Below are positions 12,672 through 23,806 of a stretch of DNA of 64,000 bases, one piece after another. The DNA is from Cinchona pubescens (lineage: Eukaryota > Streptophyta > Magnoliopsida > Gentianales > Rubiaceae): assembly GCA_025175665.1 (NCBI GenBank), contig JANKKI010000430.1:186001-250000 (forward strand), given 5' to 3'. Each line of letters begins with the position of its first letter. Within the stretch, counting starts at the first letter, position 1. Made by a program: the position numbers and the translations under genes. The notes under the pieces are model-generated. The model was given only the letters and a program-made list of their open reading frames with translations, ran no database searches and was not told where the DNA came from.

Positions 12672-15600
12672 ACACGACTAATCTCCTATCTTTGTTCTGA
12701 ATTGCATATGTTATGTCTCCTTATGTTGTTCATTGTATAGCTCGATTAGTCGCATTTCTTAGTTCTCAATATTGTACGGTTATCACTTCTTCCTTAGTCA
12801 TTATACAAGGTGTAATTGGCTTCATTTCTCAGTTCTTTGTCAAATAAGGTTAGATAATCATCGTTTGTTCAAAGTCTTTTTCAATTTGAACTGATTCTTG
12901 GTTCTCAAACTAGCATAATTAAATCACATTTTACGTTGTTAATCATGAGTTATTAGAACTTATTATGTTTCTACATGTACTTTGTTGTGAACTCCTTTCT
13001 TGTTTCTTAATCTTATGCGACTTGATCCCAGTTATTAGTATTTAATCTTGTATGATTTGTCAAGAGGAGAAATCACATATGCAATTCAGTACAACTCCTT
13101 CCACTGTGATTAAGCACGTTTACCAGGCCTCATTTCTCACTTATATCTTCAATACCATCATATTTTATATTTTAGTTCTTATTCTTTTATGCATAGTTAT
13201 CACTCATGGTTCTTAATTTGGCCAAATCCAATCACATTTTAACTTTTTATCTTGAGTTACGAGATTTACTTTTATATGAACTGCTGTTCTATTTCTTAAT
13301 CTGATATGACTGGATCTACTTTGTTAGTTCTTAATCCTGTACGATTAGATCTCCTTTACTGTGTCATAATATAGTACGATTGGACCCTTTCTTTCTTCTC
13401 AATAACGTACTATTACTATTTCTTTCTTAATCACTGTGTAGGCTTATAATTAATATGCCTCATTTCTCAATTCTTTATCTTATACGATTAGATAATCTCT
13501 TAATTATAAATCTTTAACGAATACGACCCCGGCTCTTGGTTCTTTTTAGATCTAATACGACTACTTCTCCTTTATTAGTTCTCAATCTTGTTTGATTGTA
13601 TCTCCTTTTGCGACTCACAATATATTACGATTAGTCGACTTTCTTAGTTCTCAATATATTACGATTACACTTCTTCCTTAGTTATTAAGCCAATATAGTT
13701 GCCTCCGTTCTCTTTCGAATGCGATTAGATCATTCATTTGATCTAAATCTTTTGTGCACAAGTCCCACACATGGTTCTCAATCTAGTCTAACTAAGTCAC
13801 GTATTAGGGGCTTGTCATCCATTATAAGATATTCTCATCTTTCAACATGTATGTCGATTAGATCACCTTTCTAGTTTCTTAATTATCTCCCTAATATTTC
13901 ATCATGTGTTCTCCTTTGGAGATTAATAACATAGAACAGTTAGTCAATCTTTCCTGCCTCTCATTATCGAACGATCGCAACTTCTTCCTTACTCGTAAAG
14001 CTAGTTTGATTGGCCTCATTTCTCTATTGTTTTGCAAATGCTATTAGATGATGTATTAGTTCTAAATCTTCAAGGAATAGGTCCAGCCGCATGGTTCTTA
14101 ATCCATTCTTATTAAAACATATTTATGTTCTTACCTGGTGAAATTTGATCTCATATTTTTCCAAATGTGTTTTATTGGTACTCCTCTCATATTTCATAGT
14201 CTTACACGACTAATCTCCTTTCTTTGTTCTGAATAGCACACGTTATGTCTCCTTTTGTTGTTCATTGTATAGCTCGATTAGTCGCATTTCTTTGTTCTCA
14301 ATATTGTACGATTATCACTTCTTCCTTTGTCATTATACAAGGTGTAATTGACTTCATTTTCTCAGTTCTTTTTCAAATAAGGTTAGATAATCATCTTTTG
14401 TTCAAAGTCGTTTTCAATTTGAACTGATTCTTGGTTCTTAGTCAAGCATAAAAAATTGAATCACATTTTACGTTGTTATCATGAGTTATTAGAACTTATT
14501 ATGTTTCTACATGTAGTTTGTTGAGAACTCCTTATTGTTTCTTAATCAATGCGACTTGATCCCTGTTATTAGTATTTAATCTTGTATGATTTGTCCCCTT
14601 TCTTAGTTCTCAATATCGTACGAGTACAACTCCTTCCACTGTGATTAAGCACGTATACTTGGCCTAATTTCTCACTTATTTCTTCGAAACCATCATATTA
14701 TATTTTAGTTCTTTTTCTTTCATGCATAGTTATCACTCATGGTTCTTAATTTGGCCAAATCAAATCGCATTTTAAGGTTTTATCTTGGGTCACAAGATTT
14801 ACTTTTATAAGAACACCTGTTCTATTTATTAATCTGATATGACTGGATCTACTTTGTTAGTTCTTAATCCTGTACGATTAGATCTCCTTTACTGTGTCAT
14901 AATATAGTACGATTGGACCCTTTCTTTCTTCTCAATATCGTACTATTACTATTTCTTTCTTAATCACTGTGTAGGCATAATTAATATGCCTCATTTCTCA
15001 GTTCCTTTTCTTATACCATTAGATAATCTCTTAATTATAAATCTTTGATGAATACGACCCGCTCTTGGTTCTTTTAAAATCTAATACGACTACTTCTCCT
15101 TTATTAGTTCTCAATCTTGTTCGATTGTATCTCCTTTTGCGACTCACAATATATTACGATTAGTCGACTTTCTTAGTTCTCAATATCTTACGATTACACT
15201 TCTTCCTTAGTTATTAAGCTAATATAGTTGCCTCCATTCTCTTTCGAATGCGATTAGATCATTCATTTGATCTAAATCTTTTGTGCACAGGTCCCACACA
15301 TGGTTCTCAATCTAGTCTAACTAAGTCACGTATTAGGGGCTTATCATCCGTTATTAGATATTCTCATCTTTTCAACATGTATGTCGATTAGATCACCTTT
15401 CTAGTTTCTTACTTATCTCCCTAATATTTTATCATGTGTTCTCCTTTTGCGATTCAGAAGATAGAAAGTTAGTCAATTTCTTGGCTCTCAATATCGAACG
15501 ATCGCAACTTCTTCCTTACTCGTAAAGCAAGTTTGATTGGCCTCATTTCTCTATTCTTTTGCAAATGCTATTAGATGACGTATTAGTTCTAAACCTTCAA

Positions 15601-17869
15601 GGAATAGGTCCAGCCGCATGGTTCTTAATCCATTCTTATTAAAACATGTATGTTCTTACCTTGTGAAATTTGATCTCATATTTTTCCAAATGTGCTTTGA
15701 TTGGAACTCCTCTCATATTTCATAATCTTACACAACTAATCTCCTTTCTTTGTTCTGAATAGCACATGTTATGTCTCCTTTTGTTGTTCATTGTATAGCT
15801 CGATTAGTCGCATTTCTTTGTTCTCAATATTGTACGATTATCACTTCTTCCTTTGTCATTATACAAGGTGTAATTGGCTTCATTTCTCAGTTCTTTTTCA
15901 AATAAGGTTAGATAATCATCTTTTGTTCAAAGTCGTTTTCAATTTGAACTGATTCTTGGCATTCTTAGTCAAGCATAATTAAATCACATTTTACGTTGTT
16001 ATCATGAGTTATTAGAACTTATTATGTTTCTACATGTACATTGTTGTGAACTCCTTTCTTGTTTCTTAATCTAATGCGACTTGATCCCAGTTATTAGTAT
16101 TTAATCTTGTACGATTTGTCCCTTTTTTCGGAGTTCTCAATATCGTACGAGTACAACTCCTTCCACTGTGATTAAGCACGTATACTTGGCCTCATTTCTC
16201 ACTTATTTCTTCAAAACCATCATATTATATTTTAGTTCTTTTTCTTTCATGCATAGTTGTCACTCATGGTTCTTAATTTGGCCAAATCAAATCGCATTTT
16301 AAGGTCTTATCTTCAGTTACGAGATTTACTTTTATAAGAACTCCTGTTCTATTTCTTAATCTGATATGAATCGATCGACTTTATTAGTTCTTAATACCGT
16401 ACGATTAGATCTCCTTTACTGTGTCATAATATAGTACGATTAGACCCTTTCTTTCTTCTCAATATCGTACTATTAAAATTTCTTCCTTAATCATTGTGCA
16501 GGCATAATTAATAGGCCTCATTTCTCAGTTCTTTTTCTTATACGATTAGATAATCTCTTAATTATAAATCTTTAATGAATACGACCCCCGCTCTTGGTTC
16601 TTTTTAAATCTAATACGACTACTTCTCCTTTATTAGTTCTCAATCTTGTTCGATTGTATCTCCTTCTGCGACTCACAATATATTACGATTAGTCGACTTT
16701 CTTAGTTCTCAATATCTTACGATTACACTTCTTCCTTAGTTATTAAGCTAATATAGTTGCCTCCGTTCTCTTTCGAATGCGACTAGATCATTCATTTGAT
16801 CTAAATCTTTTGTGCACAGACCCCACACATAGTTCTCAATCTAGTCTAACTATGTCACGTATTAGGGTCTTATCATCCGTTATTAGATATTCTCATCTTT
16901 TCAGCATGTATGTCAATTAGATCACCTTTCTAGTTTCTTAATTATCTCCCTAATATTTTATCATGTGTTCTCCTTTTGCGATTCATTAATAACATAGAAC
17001 AGTTAGTCAATTTCTTGGCTCTCAATATCGAACGATCGCAACTTCTTCCTTACTCGTAAATCAAGTTTGATTTGCCTCATTTCTCTATTGTTTTGCAAAT
17101 GCAATTAGATGATGTATTAGTTCTAAATCTTCAAGGAATAGGTCCAGCCACATGGTTCTTATTCCATTCTTATTAAAACATATTTATGTTCTTACCTTGT
17201 GAAATTTGATCTCATATCTTTTCCAAATGTGCTGTGATTGGAACTCCTCTCATATTTCATAATCTTACACGACTAATCTCCTTTCTTTGTTCTGAATTGC
17301 ACATGTTATGTCTCCTTTTGTTGTTCATTGTATGGCTCGATTAGTCGCATTTCTTAGTTCTCAATATTGTACGATTATCACTTTTTCCTTTGTCATTATA
17401 CAAGGTGTAATTGGCTTAGAGACTATTCTTTGTCAAATAAGGTTAGATAATCATATTTTGTTCAAAGAAAAGAATCAATTTGAACTGATTCTTGGTTCTC
17501 AAATGTAGTATAATTAAATCACATTCTACGTTGTTATCATGAGTTATTAGAACTTATTATGTTTCTACATGTACTTTGTTGAGAACTCCTTTCTTGTTTC
17601 TTAATCTTGATCCCTGTTATTAGTATTTAATCTTGTACGATTTGTCCCCTTTCTTAGTTCTCAATATCGTACGAGTAGAACTCCTTCCACTGTGATTAAG
17701 CACGTATACTTGGCCTCATTTCTCACTTATTTCTTCGAAACCATCATATTATATTTTAGTTCATTTTCTTTCATGCATAGTTATCACTCATGGTTCTTAA
17801 TTTGGCCAAGTCATATCGCATTTTAAGGTCTTATCTTGGGTTACGAGATTTACTTTTATAAGAACACCT

Positions 17870-17950
17870 GTTCTATTTCTTAATCTGATATGAATCGATC
17901 GATTATAAATCTTTTAATTATAAATCTTTGATGAATACGACCCGCTCTTG
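17870..17950 (-). repeat. Internal deletion junction in a satellite unit
   Basis: Subunit ii sequence (TGATATGAATCGATCGA) runs directly into subunit i sequence (TTATAAATCTTTTAATTATAAATC), with a short duplicated TTATAAATCTTT at the join. The unit is about 170 bp shorter than its neighbours. This fits a replication-slippage or unequal-exchange deletion, or an assembly join. Confidence 0.65.
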
Positions 17951-18943
17951 GTTCTTTTAAAATCTAATACGACTACTTGTGTGCTCCTTTATTAGTTCTC
18001 AATCTTGTTCGATTGTATCTCCTTTTGCGACTCACAATATATTACGATTAGTCGACTTTCTTAGTTCTCAATATCTTACGATTACACTTCTTCCTTAGTT
18101 ATTAAGCTAATATAGTTGCCTCTGTTCTCTTTCGAATGCGATTAGATCATTCATTTGATCTAAATCTTTTGTGCACAGGTCCCACACATGGTTCTCAATC
18201 TAGTCTAACTAAGTCACGTATTAGGGGCTTATCATCCGTTATTAGATATTCTCATCTTTTCAACATGTATGTCGATTAGATCACCTTTCTAGTTTCTCAA
18301 TTATCTCCCTAATATTTTATCATGTGTTCTCATTTTGCGATTCGTAACATAGAACAGGTAGTCAATTTTTTTGGCTCTCAATATCGAACGATCGCAACTT
18401 CTTCCTTACTCGTAAAGCAAGTTTGATTGGCCTCATTTCTCTATTCTTTTGTAAATGCTATTAGATGATGTATTAATTCTAAATCTTCAAGAAATAGGTC
18501 CAGCCGCATGGTTCTTAATCCCTTCTTATTAAAACATATTTATGTTCTTACCTTGTGAAATTTGATCTCATATCTTTTCCAAATGTGCTATGATTGGAAC
18601 TCCTCTCATATTTCATAATCTTACACGACTAATCTCCTTTCTTTGTTCTGAATTGCATATGTTATGTCTCCTTTTGTTGTTCATTGTATAGCTCGATTAG
18701 TCGCATTTCTGAGTTCTCAATATTGTACGATTATCACTTCTTCCTTTGTCATTATATAAGGTGTAATTGGCTTCATTTCTCAGTTCTTTTTCAAATAAGG
18801 ATAGATAATCATCCTTCGTTAAAAGTGTTTTTCAATTTGAACTGATTCTTGGTTCTTAATCTAGCATAATTAATTCACATTTTCCGTTGTTATCATGGGT
18901 TATTAGAGCATATTATGTTTCTACGTTGTTATCATGAGTTATT

Positions 18944-18958
18944 AGAACTTATTATGTT
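18944..18958 (+). repeat. 5' target-site duplication of LINE L2
   Basis: AGAACTTATTATGTT, repeated exactly at 23824-23838 beyond the poly(A). It lies in satellite sequence. The preceding dinucleotide gives TT|AGAA, close to the TT|AAAA target preferred by L1-type endonucleases. Confidence 0.85.
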
Positions 18959-19061
18959 ACGTTTCTAATTACACCATATACTGAAAATTACTCTCCTCCT
19001 TCTCTCTAGACTATCTCTCACTAAAACACAGCACCTATTCTCCTCCTTTTGCCCCTCGGCC
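18959..19061 (+). other. LINE L2 5' UTR
   Basis: Sequence between the target-site duplication and the ORF1 ATG, with CTCTCCTCCTTCTCTCTAGA and CTCACTAAAACACAGCACCT. The same leader is found reversed in F3 at about 63450-63545, where a ~22-bp piece (ATAGGTGCTGTGTTTTAGTGAG) is duplicated in tandem. Any internal promoter cannot be localised from sequence. Confidence 0.7.
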
Positions 19062-20450
19062 ATGGCCTAACCAGCTGCCCTTTAGCCATCGGTTGAAGGG
19101 CAACCAAAAACCTGTATAACAAGCTCTTTCGGGTGGAAAAATCCTAAGCCTTCACGCACCAAATCCAGATATCGCCTTGAAAGCTCTTCAACTGTACAAA
19201 GGGGAACCAGTGATTTTCTTCTCCCAAGATAAAGTTCAACACCTTGCTGCACCATTTCGTTACACATTGGTGGGTAACTTTCCAAGAGGCAAGCCGAACA
19301 TGGAAACTCTTCGTAAAAGCTTTCACACCATAGGATATCTTGATTACAAGCACATATTGATGAGGTTTTCATTGGAGGAGGACTTCCTACGATGTTGGCT
19401 CAAAAACACCTGGTTTCTTAATGGCTACTACATGAGGGTTCTTAAGTGGCACCCATTATTTACCACTGATAAAGAACCGTCCATAGCCCCTATGATGGAT
19501 TACTTTTGAAGGACTTCCAGCAGTCTTCTTCAACAAACACGCCGTATTTAGCCTTGCTCAAGCGGTTGGAACACCCCTTAAACTCGACTTAGCCACTGCA
19601 AATTCTCCAGGCCAAGTGTTGCTAAGGTATGTGTGGAAGTAGACCTCCTATCTGACCTTCCTTCTAGGGTGTGGTTGGGGGTCGGTAATGAGGGCATTTG
19701 GCAAAAAATTACCTACGATGCAGTCCCATCTTATTGCACTAAATGCAAGAAAATTGGTCATGCCAATGGTGAATGCCGGAGAGGTGAAGCGGGGCATCCT
19801 AACCAACCTGTAGGTAAAGGTGAACAAATAAAGAACTCAGCCAAGCAACCCATCCGAACACGTTGGACTCCGGTAAAGGAACACACGGCTGGACCTTCGG
19901 GCTCAAAATCAGCCCCATCTCTTCCACATGTGAATGCAGTGATAAGCTTGAAGGACCACCGAAAGGATACTCCACCAGCTGCAACCAACGTAGCTGGTCT
20001 AATCCAATACCAATGCCGGAAATTTCCCAAAATGATGGCAATGCTAACATGCGGGGGAAGTCCGTCCAGCAACCACCAGAAGCAACGGTGGTGCAACCAC
20101 CAGCCGTGGAAGAACAACCACTCATGCTGGATGAGATTCGAAATTCAAACGCCACCTCTCATGGGATTGCACCTCGGACCTTCGGATAGGGACAAGCTGG
20201 AAGATACAAACGGATTCAAACCCTTATTGCCTTAGCCATCTGAAAGTAACCAGCACTTGGATTAAATTTTGAAAAGGAGCACATTGTGGAAGGTCAGCCC
20301 TTGAACCCCTTGGAGAGTGGGGCCAATTCGAATTTTGTGGAACCACCAACATCCTTGGCTGCACAATCAAGGGATGCTGAAAATCAGCCAACACATCAAA
20401 GGAAAAAGAACAATCCCTTCATGGATGATTCACTCACACTCTCATGGTAA
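19062..20450 (+). pseudogene. LINE L2 ORF1, broken
   Basis: ORF1 gag-like protein of a plant L1-type LINE. The start ATG (19062-19064) is followed at once by GCC TAA; the F3 copy reads ATG GCC GAA there, so a GAA-to-TAA change kills codon 3. A DUF4283-like region is open at 19177-19509 (KALQLYKGEPVIFF..., VGNFPRGKPNMETLRKSF) with an in-frame loss of eight residues relative to F1. An extra base near 19494 shifts the frame: F3 has CCTATATGG where L2 has CCTATGATGG. The frame reopens at 19633-20235 with the CCHC knuckle CTKCKKIGHANGEC at 19735-19776. The C-terminal part passes through at least two more frame changes (a proline/glutamine-rich stretch in another frame to 20189; VEGQPLNPLESG from 20286) and ends at TAA 20448-20450. 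Confidence 0.85.
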
Positions 20451-20650
20451 AATAATGGAGGAATTACCATGTTACTATTCCTTTTTTTCTCCCCCCATGC
20501 AAGCCATGCATAACAACAAGGATCTTCAGCCGATCACCCCGCCCTCATCCAAAAAAAAAAAAAAGCAAAAGAACCTACACTATGCCAAGGCCAATGCGCA
20601 CCAGGTTGGCCAAAGCAAATTCCAAGCTGCCCTCCCCCCCACAATGTTAA
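20451..20650 (+). other. ORF1-ORF2 linker of LINE L2
   Basis: About 200 bp between the last ORF1-like stop and the ORF2 ATG, containing a 14-A run (about 20551-20564) and C-rich tracts. Part can be read open in the frame 20317-20691, so ORF1 may originally have extended through it. No other feature is seen. Confidence 0.5.
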
Positions 20651-21330
20651 ATGGATCGCATTTTAGTTTGGAACATTCGGGGGATAGCTAATAAACCCTC
20701 ACTTCGTAGGTTAAAGTTAATCATTCAACAACATCAAATAAAACTCATTGCTCTAATGGAGCCAATGGTTGACAAAGCTAGAATCCTAATGGTGGCGTCA
20801 TAAGGAACACCACAATAGTGTGAGTGCAACTCAAATGGCAAAATTTGGCTTTTTTGGAACCGAGAGCTAGGTCTCGTCCCCACATTCAGCTTGGATCAGC
20901 TCCTCCATGTTTCCATTCCTTCCTCTCCTCAGCAAAATGCCATGGAAGCCTCCTTTGTTTACGCAAATGCACAACAGCGGAACGAAGAGCTCTTTGGGAG
21001 GAACTTCGAGCTGTCCAACCTCAAACTCCATGGCTGGTGGGTGGCGACTTCAATGTCATATCTAGTTCGATGAGTACAAAGGAACTTCCCTTTGCACCTT
21101 GATGCCATGAATGACTTCAATGATTGCCTACATGCATGTGGCTTGGTGGACTTACCTTTTCAAGGTGTAAATTCACTTGGCGTGGGAATAGACTTGGAAA
21201 TTTGGTATGGAAGAGGTGGAAAGATTTGTTTGTAACACACATTTTCTAGCAGCCTTTTATAAGTTAGTGTTGAACACCTTCTCAAAACCTGCTCAGACCA
21301 CTCGCCACTTGTGCTCCTTAGCCTCCAATG
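20651..21330 (+). other. AP-endonuclease domain of L2 ORF2
   Basis: Exonuclease-endonuclease-phosphatase fold of L1-type ORF2. The N-terminal WNIRG motif is at about 20669-20683, LIALMEP follows, then PWLVGGDFNVI with the catalytic-type GDFN at 21043-21054, then NDCLHACGLVDLPFQG, and near the end the SDHSP motif at 21293-21307. The domain is complete in outline but broken by the TAA at 20801 and several frameshifts. Confidence 0.85.
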
Positions 21331-21540
21331 AGAACACCTCAGGACCAAAGCCCTTTAAATTTCTTAATATGTGGAATCCAATTTAGTGAAAGCCTTTTGT
21401 AGAGTAGCAATGTTCATTATAAGATCTAATGGATTTTTACCCTCCATTGAGTAACTCCTGGTTCAGCAAGCTCTTAACTTCATCTTGGGATTAGAATTAG
21501 AGTCACACGGTGAGATAGCAATGTCCCACATAAAGACATC

Positions 21541-21860
21541 CAAGCCGAACAAGAGGTGCAAAATCAAGGAATACTAGCTTCACTTCTCCGGCATAAGGAA
21601 GAGCCATTGAACAAAAGTCTGCCATTTCATGCCCAGGCGGTTGCATATCAGGTGCACCATAATGGGTGCCCTTATACAATGTCTCTTGGCTGTACATCTC
21701 ACTGTGTATAAGAGCTGCCATTCCCGGATTACCTTTAGAGGCGCCATCCACATTTAATTTGAAGCACCCTGGTATCTCCAAGATCAAAATTGATGGGAAT
21801 GGACTGAAAATTTGCAGCTCATTGAACGTGCGAGGGTTAACCTCTTTCAAGAGCTCTTGA
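21541..21860 (-). repeat. Inverted RNase H fragment inside L2
   Basis: The minus strand reads FKLNVDGASKGNPGMAA (about 21713-21767), the first strand of a plant LINE RNase H domain, against KLNVDGSSKGNPGMAA on the plus strand at ~23404. Just beyond, where the domain should continue with GGGVIRD, the sequence is instead ATGTCTCTTGGCTGTACATCTCACTGTGTATAAGAG-like (21679-21715), resembling a corrupted mate-pair junction. The remaining 21541-21678 is not recognised. It is probably a misjoined piece of an RNase H region. Confidence 0.65.
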
Positions 21861-21948
21861 CCTCTAACAATACGGCTGGAATTGACCCATCTTTCACAGT
21901 ACCTCCCATGCACGGTTTCCGAGGAGGACAACCGGGTTTATTAAAGGA

Positions 21949-22046
21949 ATTGTCGAAGGGGAGGCTGAGGAGGCCGTGTTCACCCTTAATCCTAATGGAG
22001 CAGCCGGAATTGATGGCTATAATGGGGTTTTCTTCACTACCGCTGG
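21949..22046 (+). other. Start of reverse-transcriptase domain, L2
   Basis: Reads IVEGEAEEAVFTLNPNGAAGIDGYNGVFF, matching the conserved opening of plant LINE RT (EAVF-L-P--A-G-DG). It stops abruptly at 22046, where the inverted ORF1 copy begins. None of the catalytic palm follows. Confidence 0.8.
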
Positions 22047-22156
22047 GACCCCCAACCACACCCTAGAAGGAAGGTCAGATAGGAGGTCTACTTCCACACA
22101 TACCTTAGCAACACTTGGCCTGGAGAATTTGCAGTGGCTAAGTCGAGTTTAAGGGG
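22047..22156 (-). repeat. Perfect 110-bp inverted copy of L2 ORF1
   Basis: This stretch is the exact reverse complement of 19574-19683 in the ORF1 of the same element, with no mismatch that I can find by eye. F3 differs in the same interval (GGCCTGGTGAAATTT versus GGCCTGGAGAATTT), so L2 itself is the source. It replaces the RT catalytic core. Confidence 0.92.
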
Positions 22157-22161
22157 CTACA

Positions 22162-22290
22162 GGTTTCACCCACAACTCCCTCCCATTTAATTACTTGGGT
22201 TGTCCCATTCACAAAGGCAAAAGACGGCGCACTATCTTCCAGCCATTGATTGAAAAGGTAGCTTCCCGGATCTCATGGATGGCAGACGAG
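22162..22290 (+). other. RT post-catalytic segment, L2
   Basis: Reads GFTHNSLPFNYLGCP followed by IHKGKRRRTIFQPLIEKV, the stretch that follows the YADD box in plant LINE ORF2. The upstream catalytic part is missing. Confidence 0.8.
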
Positions 22291-22889
22291 GTTCCTCTCT
22301 CCAGGAGGACGGTTAATTCTAATCAAGCATGTTCTGAGCAGTAATCCATTGTGCCAACCTATTCCAATGGTCTAGGGATTCCACCACTAGAAGATGTGGT
22401 ACGAGGCTTTAGTATCAAACTTTGGTGGAAGTTTCGAAGGGGCAGCTCTTTGTGGTGTTCCTTTCTTCAAGGCCGCTACCTTAAGGGCCAACACCCTACC
22501 TTGGTCGCTGAATCACCAGGAGATTCACTCTTATGGAAAAGAATGATGCGAGTTCGTGATGAGACAGAGAAGGGCCTGTTATTCCTCATTCGAAACGCTG
22601 ATTGCTCCTTCTGGTTCGACCCATGGACCAAATACGGACCTCTTTCCCACAAGGTAGAACAGGTATATGATGGGCAGCTCAAGGTTTCCCATGTTTGGGG
22701 TTCTAATGATTGTCTGTGTGAATATTTCCTCTTTGGACGAGAGATACTCCATGGAGGAGCTGCAAACCATTGTCGCAATTCTCAATGAAAGATCGATCTT
22801 CATGGTGATGAACCAGACCAGGATTGTTTGGACCCCTACATCTACTGGTTCCTTTTCACTCTCAACGACATATGCCACAACGGTGCGGA

Positions 22890-23130
22890 CCTTTTCTAGA
22901 CAAATGATTTGGGATGGGAGACTCCAACTGAAGATCTCCATTTTCATGTGGAAATTACTGAATAGGAGGCTGCCACTAGATGATATTTTGATTACAATCG
23001 GCTTTTCCTTAGCCTCCAAGTGCTACTACTGTTGTCATGGAGAGTCCTTGGATCATCTTTTTGTGGGCTGCGCTATCTCACGCCAAGTTTGGTACTTTTT
23101 CGAAACTTGGCTAGAGGTGATGATCGCACC
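22890..23130 (+). other. zf-RVT domain, L2 ORF2
   Basis: Reads IWDGRLQLKISIFMWKLLNR then LPLDDILITIGFSLASKC. The cysteine/histidine pattern C-x2-C...H...C is at 23021-23071 (SKCYYCCHGESLDHLFVGC). This matches the zinc-binding RT-associated domain of plant LINEs and places it between RT and RNase H as expected. Confidence 0.85.
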
Positions 23131-23274
23131 TTCAACGACCATCTTAGACAAGCTTAGCTCATGGTGGTGGGCTGCAGCACCTTCTTCCACATAGAGGCTA
23201 ATCCATTAAATTCAGCTGTTGTGCCTCTTTCAGCCATTTCACTAAATATGCTGTCTGCTTATACAGGGCTTCCT

Positions 23275-23428
23275 CTTTAGAGGAGCCATCCATATTTGGA
23301 TTTGCCTGGGCACCTGCCAGGGGGCATTTGCATTTGACCGCAAACAAAACCTAAGAAAATCTTGGCGGTCAAATCTAAATGCCCTCCTCCGGGGTTATAC
23401 AAATTAAATGTGGATGGCTCCTCTAAAG
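23275..23428. repeat. Imperfect palindrome at the RNase H start, L2
   Basis: Outer arms CTTTAGAGGAGCCATCCA (23275-) and TGGATGGCTCCTCTAAAG (-23428) and inner arms GGGCATTTGCATTTGACCGC / GCGGTCAAATCTAAATGCCC face each other around 23350. The left arm reads on the minus strand as a second, diverged version of the same coding stretch (AVKCKCPLAG... / ...MDGSSK). It is an inverted duplication, possibly a template-switch or assembly product. Confidence 0.7.
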
Positions 23429-23600
23429 GTAATCCGGGAATGGCAGCAGGTGGTGGCGTCATAAGGGATCACAAGGGCCATTGTATACGGGCATTTTCAA
23501 ATGGATATGTTTCAGCAAACCAGCTTGCAAGCAGAGGTAATGGCACTTAAAGAGGGGCTCATTGCTCAAATACCGTGTTCACCCATTGGAGGTAGAGATT
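23360..23600 (+). other. RNase H domain, L2 ORF2
   Basis: Reads LYKLNVDGSSKGNPGMAAGG then GVIRDHKGHC. The first catalytic Asp is codon 23413-23415. A frameshift follows; the second conserved acidic region, LQAEVMALKEGL, is in another frame with Glu at 23534-23536. The domain supports plant-type RNase H of LINE ORF2. Confidence 0.85.
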
Positions 23601-23767
23601 GATTCACTCATCCTAGTCAACACTTTGAATGGTTCGTCGCCACCAATTTGGAGTATCCTCCAATGAATGTTGAGTTGAGCTCAACACCATTCCTTGCTCT
23701 ACAAAAGGTTTGTCTGGGCTAATTTGCTAGGGGCTGCCCTAACCTTCGATATTGTAATAACTCATAA

Positions 23768-23777
23768 AATAAATAAA
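23768..23777 (+). terminator. Polyadenylation signals of L2
   Basis: Two overlapping AATAAA hexamers (23768-23773 and 23772-23777) lie about 30-40 bp before the poly(A) tract, as expected for the 3' end of a LINE transcript. Confidence 0.6.
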
Positions 23778-23806
23778 AGTTCTGCCCACCTTTTGGGCGT
23801 TTGATT

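Larger units (their letters stand above)
12672..18958 (-). repeat. Satellite block B1a, orientation B
   Basis: The same ~1.53-kb satellite in reverse orientation. With TTATTAAGC (reverse of the unit start) as landmark, units fall at 13682, 15211, 16740 and 18099. The last spacing is only 1359 bp because about 170 bp is missing around 17895. No gene is seen. Next to L2 there is a small local duplication (18899-18958). Confidence 0.95.
20651..23804 (+). pseudogene. LINE L2 ORF2 (endonuclease / RT / RNase H), broken and rearranged
   Basis: ORF2 polyprotein of a plant L1-type LINE, which by family knowledge nicks target DNA and reverse-transcribes the element RNA. The start is ATG 20651 (MDRILVWNIRGIANKPSLRR). 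An in-frame TAA follows at 20801-20803. Surviving parts in order: AP-endonuclease (20651 to ~21330), start of the RT domain (21949-22046), post-catalytic RT segment (22162-22290), connection region (22351-22788, GLGIPPLEDVVRGFSIKLWW), zf-RVT (~22890-23130) and RNase H (~23360-23600), ending with TGA 23802-23804. The RT palm with its YADD box is absent. Inverted pieces lie at ~21541-21860 and 22047-22156. Many frameshifts; inactive. Confidence 0.88.

Noticed and set aside
15082..15091. T7-promoter-like TAATACGACT in orientation-B units
   Set aside because: Only the first ten bases match and the rest diverges; it is a regular satellite word found in every unit.
19758..20155. Minus-strand open frames of about 118 codons over ORF1
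   Set aside because: They are shadows of the real ORF1 on the plus strand and have no recognisable domain.
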